DNA of 64,000 nucleotides from Pseudoalteromonas umbrosa (GTDB lineage Bacteria > Pseudomonadota > Gammaproteobacteria > Enterobacterales > Alteromonadaceae): contig NZ_JASJUU010000007.1 of the NCBI RefSeq assembly GCF_030125375.1, positions 249,416-313,415 on the forward strand, given 5' to 3'. Below are positions 18,554 through 27,388 of this stretch, piece after piece. Each line of letters opens with the position of its first letter. Positions within the stretch are counted from its first letter, which is position 1. The notes beneath the pieces were generated by a model. That model was not told the DNA's origin, made no database searches, and worked only from the letters and a program-made list of their open reading frames with translations. A program made the position numbers and the translations under genes.

Positions 18554-18585
18554 AAAGCCGCGACACCCTTTGGCATCGCGGCTTT
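18554..18585 (-). terminator. Rho-independent terminator of the giant secreted-protein gene
   Basis: Perfect 10-bp stem, AAAGCCGCGA (18554-18563) with TCGCGGCTTT (18576-18585), 12-base loop, followed on the minus strand by TTTAATTG. Located 23 bp beyond the stop at 18609. It separates this gene from the phosphatase transcript. Confidence 0.85.
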
Positions 18586-18608
18586 GTAAATTTTAAGAAT
18601 TAATAAAC

Positions 18609-21600
18609 TTATTCAAACTCAATGGTCACAATCTGCTTGAGACTATATCCATTGTTGTTATCGTAAACGACATAGCTAAATGAATCACTTGCGCCATTTG
18701 CACTACCATTTGGCGTATAGGTAAATTCGCCTGAATACTCATTGATGACCACCTCACCATAAGCTGGTGCATCAGCGAGTCCAAACGTGATACCTGACCC
18801 ACCAGGAAGCTTGCCTACAAACGAAACATACTCAGTTGTCGTAAACTTAACATCCAGACCATGATTGACTTCGGCCGCACCAAAAATAGTGCCGTTGTAT
18901 CTATCAACTGCTTTATTCTTACGGGCTTCCTGTTCAAAGTCATAATATATCAACATGTCTTGCTCGCAGCCCAACACCATGTCATCTTTGCACACATTGA
19001 GCTCATCTTCAGACAAAGCGCGCGTCCATATGGCGACATCATCAATGTGGCCTTTGAAAGTGTTTGATGTCGTATTGGTAGAGCTATATGCACCAATACG
19101 CAGTGGTACGTGGTTGTTTAGGTTACGTTTGTTCCCTAGACCACTGCCATTTCCACCGACTTCGCTGCCGTTAATATACAGCCTCACCTTGCCGCCCTCC
19201 CAATCGGCAACCACTGCAACATGATACCAACGACCCGTCTTAAACGTGCCTCCTGAGAAGGTTTTTTTACCATCGTTGACAGCATCATGATGATATTCCA
19301 AACGGTTTGAACTGTTCACACTTAAGCTCCAGCCTTTGTAACCTGCATTCGCTGAGATTTTTTTCGCAAAAATGTTACGCTTTGTGCCATTGGAACCTGG
19401 CTCTAAGTAAATCCACGCTGAGGCCGTAAAGTTTTCACCTGCAAAGTCTATCGAACCATCGCTGGCATCAGCAATGTTGATGTAATCGCCATTACCATCA
19501 AACTTTAAATACGTATCATGCTTTACAATACTAGGGCTGTTCACCAGCGTCATGGTGCTTTGACCAAGCAAATCTTCTACCTTAGCATCAACCACAGTAT
19601 CGAAGTTGTAATAAGACACAAGCCTTGAATCATTTAACGACGCACTTAATGCACGATGCCCCGCAATCGTCTGTTGCGATAGCGCTTGGTTCCAAATACG
19701 GATCTCATCAATTTGACCATTTAGCTTCTTGCTTACACCATCGTTGCCTGAACCCCATACAAAATACACATTACTTGAGTCAGCTGCATCAACTTCAGAG
19801 ATGATCAATTCACCATCTAAATACACGGATAACTGCTGTGTCGGCTGATCATAGCTGATGGCATAATGCTGCCACTGACCAACGGTCACTGTTTCTGTCG
19901 ATTTAAACGTGCTGTTCGTTGCTTTAATACGTAAGCGACCATCAGAGAATATTCTAATTGCAGCTTTTGACTTATTATCGCTTTCGGTAAAGGTAATTAA
20001 GTTTGAATTGTCATCGGGGTTCAATGCATTCACTTTCACCCAGGCTTCAATTGTATAAGAGCTATTCGGATTGAAGCCTGAATTCAGAGTTTGAACCATG
20101 CTCTGATCCGTGCCATCAAAGACAATAGATTGACCGAAGCCATTAATGATAGACAAGTCTTTATGGAATGGGCTTTCTACATAAGTCCATTCAGAACATG
20201 CAGGGCTCCCAAGATCTGTGCCATCGTCAGGTGTCACACAAAATGCCACATAGTTATCAATATCGTCTAATGACAAGGTATATGATTGGTAAAGCTCACC
20301 CTCAATCACTTGTGCGTCAGTCTCATTACCAGTTGCTGAGCGATACCATTGGAAACGCGTCGCTTCTTCGATATCTCCATCTGGATCCGAGTAAGAATAA
20401 GTCCCGAATACTGCAGACTTACCAATAAAATCACCTGTTACTGTGACATCAGATGCCACTGGCGCATTATTTTTGTACGACAATACCGGCTCGCCACACA
20501 CGCCGTTGGTATTACACAAGTCAAACGATAGGTGCGTTGTATACGAATTTTGAGCCAGTGTGATTTCCGTTTCACCACCAAAGTCAGTGTCAGAGAACTC
20601 AAACACCCACTCGCTATCCATTAACGGACCATATGAGCCTTTTTCGTACTGAATGCCTTGCTTACCCATGAAGTAAGCTTGCGCGTCAGTACACACAGCT
20701 TCTTGCACGTTATATGAGAACTCTAAGAACTTAAACGGCATTTTATATGACGCTTTCATCTTACTGTTGTTCACAAATTTAGACTGAACATCCACTGTTA
20801 ATGTCGCGTCGATCATGCCATCGTTATTAACGTCATGCGTAAGCTCTGGCGTGAATACGATGTCGTCTTCTGGGTCAAAATAAATTTCTGTGCCATCTTC
20901 TAACACTAAAATTGCTGAAGGCTCAACATTCAACTCAAAGTCTTGGAATAAATCTAATGTGATACTCACAAAAGTATCTAAGGTACTGAACTTATAACTA
21001 CGGTATAAATCTTCACCCACTGGTGCATAAAAATCATCAATACACTGCTCAGAAGTGCCTTCAACCGCTTCCATGCCTGCTTTGGCATGCCATTTGGTCC
21101 AATTTGAACCCCAATATACTTCTTCAGACACCCAATCAATTAAGTCATGACCAGCAAGAAAACGTAGCTTATCTACCTCTAAATTAATGGCTTTCTCAAT
21201 GGCTTTTCTGGCGCTGTTTGCGACATCAGCAGCTAACGTATCGCGAGTTAGATTTTTGATATATAGCGCAATCTCTTCGTCTGTCGTTTCAGCACGAACA
21301 AAAGAGGTGATCGATGCCAATGGATCTGAGTGATCTGTGCTGATGATTTCAAATCCATCGGTCGCACCTAGATGAGCATATACAACATCGACAAGATAGT
21401 CGCCGTCAACCATGCTGGTGTCGTACGTCAGGTTTGAGCTAACTTGTCTTGCATGCGCAATAGTCGTTGCTAGCGATAACTCATAGTGGTGTTCTGCAAT
21501 GAGGGTAGTAATTTCGTCATCCGTCAGCTCACGAGTTAAATCGTAAACTTCCACCCCCTCGTCCAACTTGTAACAATCGGCACGATTTAAAGCATTGGCA

Positions 21601-24600
21601 CAGTTATCACCATAAACGCCTGATGACTCTGAGCCTACACTTTTCTCATATGAACCATAGTCAATTTTGGTCGTGTCATTCAGATTTGGGAATACTTCAG
21701 ACTCAAAGCTCATGAAGAAGTCTTCAACAATTAACTCAGCTGAGATTTGTACGCCAGGGGAAGACGCCATGAAGTTAGAGCGTGGATCCACTTTAAATTG
21801 CGTGGTTAAGTTAACCGGTTGACCTACTTGAATTTCATCTGGGTATTTTAAGTCCATGGCTAATGGGATATCAGCTTCAACCCAACCACCAAAGAGGTCA
21901 AGACCACCCACATAGTGAATTTTACCGCCAGACTGTACTCTAAATGCAGGCCATGTTGCCGCACCAGTATCTTCATCAGGCAGTGTCCAAGTCATTTTTG
22001 TTTCAGTTGATGCCCAATCAGGTGAACTCATACCAAGCAACTCAAGCACAGTATTGTTACCCCAATAACTGCCTTCACCACTTGCATCACCGGAAAAGCT
22101 AATGGTCATGGCTTCCATGTCTAATACATCAACGGTAATGTTTGCCACATCCGTAGTGTTGTATTGGTCATAAACAATGACTTCTAAGTTGTACGTAGCG
22201 GTGTTCTCAAAGTCTAAACGAGAAATGTCAGGGCTGATGCTCAATACACCCGTTTGTGCATCTAGCACTAAGTCACCATCTGTGTTGCCACTTAGAATTT
22301 GAAAAGTAACAAAGTCGCCGACATCATTAGGGTCGGCCAAAATAGTGCCAATTTCAGTACCGCTTGCAGAGGCTTCACTCACAGTGAAGGATTGTGCTTC
22401 AATAGTCGGTGCATTGTTAACGGCAATACTCACACCATCTTGCACTAACATGGTTGCAGCACCGACTGTAAACACTTTATAAGTGATATTGTCGATAACT
22501 TGCGTTGTGCCTGAATCAACCCACTGGTTGTTCGCAGCACCAACAAAGTCATCATCATCACCTAAAATGCGCAAGTTTGAGTTGCTGCTGACACTTTTAT
22601 TCAATGTGATTGAGTTTGCACCTGAGCCTCGAATATCAAACACTTCTACGTTACGAACACGAGATGCTTGTGCTGCGAGATTGAGGTTAATGCCTGCCCC
22701 ATCAAAGATCAACGTATCGGTATTACCGCCCCCGTCGATACGGGTAAACGTATTATCAGAAATGTAAATGGTATCTTCACCGGGACCTGCAAACACCGCA
22801 TCAGCACCTCCATTGGTGCGAATAACATCATCACCGGTTCCCGTTGCGATATTATCTGCCGTTGCTGCACCTGTGATTGTATCATCACCCACAGTGCCCC
22901 ACAGTGTCACTAAATTGCCATCGCCGTTTAATACATACACTGCACCGGTGTTGCTTAAATTGTTTTTATCAGCAGAAGGTGTACCAAATTGAATATCTTT
23001 GATGCCATCGCCATTGATGTCACCGGCGCTGGCGATGAATTGACCTAACTGCTCGCCACCGTTACCTTCAGAGTAGAAACCTTGTTTTGTCTCAATGATT
23101 TCGCTTAGGTAAACAGGATCTGTACCTGCACGCCCATACACGGCATACACACGACCTTTGTTATCTTCTGCAAACGGGTCGCCTATAATGATGTCGTCAA
23201 AACCATCACCATTTAAGTCGCCTGCCCCACCAATGGAGCCCAAAATAACCTGCAAATCACTGTGATCAATGTTGGACGCATCATTATGAATAACAAAACC
23301 GCCGTTGCCTTGTGCAATATCTGCTAAGTTAATTTCATCGGCAACATTTACGCCACCAAATAAGATATACGCACGCGGGTGCTCAATAGCAGAGCAACAC
23401 CCTGTATCGGTCAGTAACAAGGCTATGTCGTCAACACCATCAGCATTCACGTCACCAACGTGAGAGGTGGTAAATGAAGGCAGTGTATTTAAACTTGCAC
23501 GGCCAAAGTTAAAACCATAGTTGCCGCTGGCTTCAGGGATGATTTTAATGCCATTCCCACTCGACTTGATGCTGTTGTACTTTATTGATTCACCACCAAT
23601 ACGGCCATACGCCACATAGCTGGTACCAGATGTATCAACATATAAACCGTGGCTTACGATAAAGTCCGTTAAGCCGTCACTGTTAAAATCACCGGTGGGT
23701 AGTACTTGTGCACCGTAGTGCCACCCACTGAATAACCTTCTGCTTGGGCGAGTGATCGCAAAACCTTGCGTGTTGTAGTCTGTCGCAACATTGGCTAACT
23801 GAACCACGTTATTGTCTTTTTTACCGTAAACAACATAGGCTAAGTTAGGATCTGCTGTGCCATCTTCTAGTAAGTCCCTTAATTCAAATGAACCAGTCCC
23901 AGCTAAAAAACGCGTGACTGTTTCTCCGATAACAATGTCACCAAGACCATCACCATTCACATCGCCGACAACTAACGTACCACCAGCATAGTCTTCAGTG
24001 TAAGCTCCATGAATAGCAAAACCGTAATCGCTCCCGCCAGTATTCATATCAGACAATGGAACATAGTTAGTACCAGTTTTACCAAATACAACGTAGGTTG
24101 AACCTGAATTTTTACCGTTAGTACCGGCATAAGGCGCACCAACTACTACATCTGATAATCCGTCGCCGTTAATATCAACGCCTCCAGCAACAGCAAAACC
24201 TGCGTTGTCGCCAGATTCAGCTCCCATGATCCCAAAACCACGAGTACCACCGATCACTTCCGTTAGTGATGGGAATGTGCCCGTTGCATCACTGAAAAGA
24301 ACGTAAGCTGCACCATTATCTTCGTACATAAAGGTGCCATCATTTCTATAAACATCTGCTTGAGGAGAGCCTACAATGATATCGTCGAAACCGTCACCGT
24401 TTACGTCACCAGCAGGGGCTACTGACCAACCAGCCCAGTCACCCGCTGCTAGACCATCAATGGATTGCGCATTGTTGTTCAAAGAATCATTAATGTCGTT
24501 TACATTAATCGTGACTGTCGAATCATACGTATTGCCCGCTCCATCTTTCACACGAACCGTTAATACGTACTGATTATTGCCCAGCTCAAAATCTAATTGT

Positions 24601-25778
24601 GTTTGGTCAGCAACTTTAATATCACCTTTGATTGCATCAATTGAGAATACACCCGCATCATTACCAGAGATGATTTCATAGCTATAATGTTCCAGTGGTA
24701 TATCCCAACGGCCCGCCTCAAAGATTTGATAATGCAGTTCAAACTCACCAAAGCGATTTGGTACCACACTTTCGTTATCGCCATGCAAATACCCTTGCAG
24801 CATCATAGGCGCAACAAAATTGAAGCGTACCGCCGCATCAACAATGTCTTTGTCTATTCCTACCGCTTGAACGAATACAACAGGGTTGTTATAAGATTTC
24901 GAAAAAGTGATAGAAAATGGCGCATCACTGCCTGAATCAGCGACTTTGATGACGCCCGTTTCCCCCACAATTGCCAAGCTTTCTGTAAATAAAAAGCCAG
25001 AGCCTTGCAGTGCAAATACATTGACGTTTTCAGCCGCATGAGCGTCATCATCAATGTTATCAATATGCACTTTCACACGGTTTGCAGAGACTTCATCAAT
25101 CGCCACACCGCTTTGAGATGCGCCATTGTAGGATGCTAAGGAGGTTAAAATCGTTGGGGTTTCTGTAATAGGCGCACTAAATGCGTGACCATGCACCTGA
25201 TGGGTCACCGCAGTACCTGTACTTGAAACCTCAAATGGCTTGTCATTCCAAAGCGCTGAGATTGGCTCAGCAAATGCTATCCAGCCGAGCGTTTCACCCT
25301 CACCGGTATTGGTAAAGCTTTGAATGACACTGGTGCCTTTTTTATCCAGCTCAGATTCAAGCACGGCCTCAAAGCCCAACGCACTGACGTTATCTAAGCG
25401 GTGGCGCATCAATAATCTATTGTTGTTTTTGCTCGTTAGGCCAGAATAAGAATAGGTGCTTACTTCATACTCTATTGCATAGTCACTATTGGATTGAATC
25501 TGACCAAAAACAATCGGCGCTTGCGTAAAACTTGAGGCAAATGAGATTGGCTCAAATGCTTCACCATTGGTTACCCAGTTTTTAATGTCCGTTTTACCGA
25601 CTTCCAAGCGCACCGTTTTATCGGATACACCATCAACAAAACTCACCCGACCTATGGTGGTATTCGTTTTGGTATTTTCATCAACATGTATTGTTAATGG
25701 TGCCATGGCAGCCTGCACACTATTGGGGACAGCCGCCCCCAAAGTCAGCAAGGCTAGGCACAGTTTAGTCCGCATCAT
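18609..25778 (-). CDS. Giant secreted multidomain protein (FG-GAP / cadherin / RTX-like / LamG)
   Basis: About 2389 residues, exported by a Sec signal peptide (MMRTKLCLALL...VQA). The frame is open to 25874, but the ATG pair at 25778/25775 follows a GGGGG ribosome site and directly opens the signal peptide, so I start there. Order: lectin-like repeats (about 60-340; FTQAPIVFGQI, ITETPTILTSLASYNG), cadherin-like module (about 345-435), seven FG-GAP repeats carrying D-x-N-G-D-G-x-x-D calcium loops (about 440-945, probably a seven-bladed propeller), an RTX-like patch (GDDTITG, TGDDVI, GEDTIYI; about 960-1030), a second cadherin module (about 1125-1225), an unassigned block (about 1225-1770), an Ig-like module, two LamG domains (about 1876-2072 and 2090-2290) and a cadherin-like tail. 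No sorting motif or membrane anchor seen. Likely a calcium-dependent surface or secreted binding protein; the ligand is unknown and no catalytic domain is recognised. Confidence 0.9.
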   Translation of the reverse strand: MMRTKLCLALLTLGAAVPNSVQAAMAPLTIHVDENTKTNTTIGRVSFVDGVSDKTVRLEVGKTDIKNWVTNGEAFEPISFASSFTQAPIVFGQIQSNSDYAIEYEVSTYSYSGLTSKNNNRLLMRHRLDNVSALGFEAVLESELDKKGTSVIQSFTNTGEGETLGWIAFAEPISALWNDKPFEVSSTGTAVTHQVHGHAFSAPITETPTILTSLASYNGASQSGVAIDEVSANRVKVHIDNIDDDAHAAENVNVFALQGSGFLFTESLAIVGETGVIKVADSGSDAPFSITFSKSYNNPVVFVQAVGIDKDIVDAAVRFNFVAPMMLQGYLHGDNESVVPNRFGEFELHYQIFEAGRWDIPLEHYSYEIISGNDAGVFSIDAIKGDIKVADQTQLDFELGNNQYVLTVRVKDGAGNTYDSTVTINVNDINDSLNNNAQSIDGLAAGDWAGWSVAPAGDVNGDGFDDIIVGSPQADVYRNDGTFMYEDNGAAYVLFSDATGTFPSLTEVIGGTRGFGIMGAESGDNAGFAVAGGVDINGDGLSDVVVGAPYAGTNGKNSGSTYVVFGKTGTNYVPLSDMNTGGSDYGFAIHGAYTEDYAGGTLVVGDVNGDGLGDIVIGETVTRFLAGTGSFELRDLLEDGTADPNLAYVVYGKKDNNVVQLANVATDYNTQGFAITRPSRRLFSGWHYGAQVLPTGDFNSDGLTDFIVSHGLYVDTSGTSYVAYGRIGGESIKYNSIKSSGNGIKIIPEASGNYGFNFGRASLNTLPSFTTSHVGDVNADGVDDIALLLTDTGCCSAIEHPRAYILFGGVNVADEINLADIAQGNGGFVIHNDASNIDHSDLQVILGSIGGAGDLNGDGFDDIIIGDPFAEDNKGRVYAVYGRAGTDPVYLSEIIETKQGFYSEGNGGEQLGQFIASAGDINGDGIKDIQFGTPSADKNNLSNTGAVYVLNGDGNLVTLWGTVGDDTITGAATADNIATGTGDDVIRTNGGADAVFAGPGEDTIYISDNTFTRIDGGGNTDTLIFDGAGINLNLAAQASRVRNVEVFDIRGSGANSITLNKSVSSNSNLRILGDDDDFVGAANNQWVDSGTTQVIDNITYKVFTVGAATMLVQDGVSIAVNNAPTIEAQSFTVSEASASGTEIGTILADPNDVGDFVTFQILSGNTDGDLVLDAQTGVLSISPDISRLDFENTATYNLEVIVYDQYNTTDVANITVDVLDMEAMTISFSGDASGEGSYWGNNTVLELLGMSSPDWASTETKMTWTLPDEDTGAATWPAFRVQSGGKIHYVGGLDLFGGWVEADIPLAMDLKYPDEIQVGQPVNLTTQFKVDPRSNFMASSPGVQISAELIVEDFFMSFESEVFPNLNDTTKIDYGSYEKSVGSESSGVYGDNCANALNRADCYKLDEGVEVYDLTRELTDDEITTLIAEHHYELSLATTIAHARQVSSNLTYDTSMVDGDYLVDVVYAHLGATDGFEIISTDHSDPLASITSFVRAETTDEEIALYIKNLTRDTLAADVANSARKAIEKAINLEVDKLRFLAGHDLIDWVSEEVYWGSNWTKWHAKAGMEAVEGTSEQCIDDFYAPVGEDLYRSYKFSTLDTFVSITLDLFQDFELNVEPSAILVLEDGTEIYFDPEDDIVFTPELTHDVNNDGMIDATLTVDVQSKFVNNSKMKASYKMPFKFLEFSYNVQEAVCTDAQAYFMGKQGIQYEKGSYGPLMDSEWVFEFSDTDFGGETEITLAQNSYTTHLSFDLCNTNGVCGEPVLSYKNNAPVASDVTVTGDFIGKSAVFGTYSYSDPDGDIEEATRFQWYRSATGNETDAQVIEGELYQSYTLSLDDIDNYVAFCVTPDDGTDLGSPACSEWTYVESPFHKDLSIINGFGQSIVFDGTDQSMVQTLNSGFNPNSSYTIEAWVKVNALNPDDNSNLITFTESDNKSKAAIRIFSDGRLRIKATNSTFKSTETVTVGQWQHYAISYDQPTQQLSVYLDGELIISEVDAADSSNVYFVWGSGNDGVSKKLNGQIDEIRIWNQALSQQTIAGHRALSASLNDSRLVSYYNFDTVVDAKVEDLLGQSTMTLVNSPSIVKHDTYLKFDGNGDYINIADASDGSIDFAGENFTASAWIYLEPGSNGTKRNIFAKKISANAGYKGWSLSVNSSNRLEYHHDAVNDGKKTFSGGTFKTGRWYHVAVVADWEGGKVRLYINGSEVGGNGSGLGNKRNLNNHVPLRIGAYSSTNTTSNTFKGHIDDVAIWTRALSEDELNVCKDDMVLGCEQDMLIYYDFEQEARKNKAVDRYNGTIFGAAEVNHGLDVKFTTTEYVSFVGKLPGGSGITFGLADAPAYGEVVINEYSGEFTYTPNGSANGASDSFSYVVYDNNNGYSLKQIVTIEFE

Positions 25779-26027
25779 AATATTAATACCCCCTATTAAT
25801 TGACAAATACAGTTCAATTTAGGGTTTATGACATGCAATTGTGCCAAGAATATGGAATGGATTAAAATATGCACAAAACAGCATTATTTAAAATATAAGA
25901 ACAATAAAAGTATTAGAAGAAAAAAATCAAGCTTGGAATGTATTGAGTGAGGGTATGGTAATTTTAAAATGGAATTAAGGTGCAGCTGTGTGCACAGCAA
26001 TGAAAAGTCGTGCTTTTAAGATTAGAA
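25779..26027. other. AT-rich gap upstream of the giant gene
   Basis: Holds the GGGGG ribosome site of the giant gene (just right of 25778) and presumably its promoter. A short dyad GCTGTG-TG-CACAGC (25985-25998) is present. No open frame of note and no clear Pho box. Confidence 0.5.
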
Positions 26028-26051
26028 AGCCGCTTGAAGATTCAAGCGGCT
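26028..26051 (-). terminator. Terminator downstream of rnpB
   Basis: Perfect 11-bp stem (AGCCGCTTGAA, 26028-26038, with TTCAAGCGGCT, 26041-26051) and a two-base gap that would open into a small loop, followed on the minus strand by TTTCTAAT. It lies 10 bp beyond the inferred 3' end of RNase P RNA. Confidence 0.8.
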
Positions 26052-26060
26052 ACTAAAATA

Positions 26061-26418
<358 letters not shown>

Positions 26419-26425
26419 GCGGCGC

Positions 26426-26431
26426 ATTATA
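26426..26431 (-). promoter_or_regulatory. -10 box of the rnpB promoter
   Basis: Perfect TATAAT on the minus strand followed by GCGCCGCG up to the RNA start. The GC-rich discriminator is the type seen at stable-RNA promoters under stringent control. I see no good -35 at 16-18 bp; the promoter lies between the rsmI stop (26466) and rnpB. Confidence 0.75.
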
Positions 26432-26465
26432 CCTGTTTCTAGACTAAAGCACAGCGGATTTTTTG

Positions 26466-27326
26466 CTATTCTTCTCTTTGTGCAATAATCGCTTTGTATA
26501 AGGCGTTCTTTTTAAGACCAAAGTACTCAGCAGCTACGCCACAGGCTTTTTTAAGTGGCATTTCAGCTTCCAAAAGCGAAATTAATTTTTGTGCTTCAGG
26601 CGTGATTGCTGCAGTTTCTTTTCCCTTACCTGGCAAAATAAGCACCAATTCACCGCGCTGGCGTTCAGGTTCATCAGTTAGAAAAGTGATTAGCTCAGAC
26701 ACTTCACCGCTAAAAAACGTTTCATATGTCTTGGTGAGTTCTTTGGCAAACACCACTTGCTGCTGTTCTCCTAACGCGCTGGCAAGATCATCCAGACTCG
26801 CCATAATGCGATGCGTGCTTTCATACATAATGCTGGTGATCCCAGATTCGAACGCCGCTATGAAAAATTGTTGTCTCGCTTGGCTTTTTGCTGGCGTAAA
26901 GCCGATAAATTGAAACTTATCTGTGGGTAACCCTGAGCAGCTCACCGCAGCAATAGCTGCACATGCGCCAGGGACCGGTGTCACCTTTGCGCCAGCTTCA
27001 CGGCATAAATTCACCACGGCATAACCAGGGTCGCTGATCAAAGGAGTGCCCGCATCAGAGACCAACGCAATATCTTTGCCTTCATTCAACCAATCTAATA
27101 TTTGTTGAGCTTTTTGTTTTTCGTTATGATCATGCAAAGCAAAGGTTTTTGCTTTAATATTAAAGTGACTCAATAGTTTGCCAGTATGACGCGTATCTTC
27201 TGCTGCAATAAGATCTACGTCAGCTAAGGTTTTCAGCGCCCGTTCACTAATGTCATCTAAATTGCCAATTGGTGTAGCAACGATGTGCAGGGTGCCAATT
27301 TTGTCTAAAGTGTCAGCTTTTGTCAT
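26466..27326 (-). CDS. rsmI: 16S rRNA (cytidine1402-2'-O)-methyltransferase
   Basis: Methylates the ribose of C1402, pairing functionally with RsmH in this window. Tetrapyrrole-methylase fold; motifs VATPIGNLDDIS, IAAEDTRHTGKLL, LVSDAGTPLISDPGY and PGACAAIAA; 286 residues as in the family. The open frame starts at a TTG (27338), but the ATG at 27326 is preceded by GGAG at 6-bp spacing and gives the usual N-terminus, so I use 27326. Divergent from lpoA with a gap of about 60 bp, the same pairing as in E. coli. Confidence 0.97.
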   Translation of the reverse strand: MTKADTLDKIGTLHIVATPIGNLDDISERALKTLADVDLIAAEDTRHTGKLLSHFNIKAKTFALHDHNEKQKAQQILDWLNEGKDIALVSDAGTPLISDPGYAVVNLCREAGAKVTPVPGACAAIAAVSCSGLPTDKFQFIGFTPAKSQARQQFFIAAFESGITSIMYESTHRIMASLDDLASALGEQQQVVFAKELTKTYETFFSGEVSELITFLTDEPERQRGELVLILPGKGKETAAITPEAQKLISLLEAEMPLKKACGVAAEYFGLKKNALYKAIIAQREE

Positions 27327-27388
27327 TGAGCTCTCCAAGATCAGTCAGTAAGATATTCACATATAAGGTGATGAGTGAAGGTATACGC

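Noticed and set aside
25779..25874. N-terminal 32-residue extension of the giant protein
   Set aside because: It precedes a good signal peptide and a GGGGG ribosome site; an extension would bury the signal peptide.
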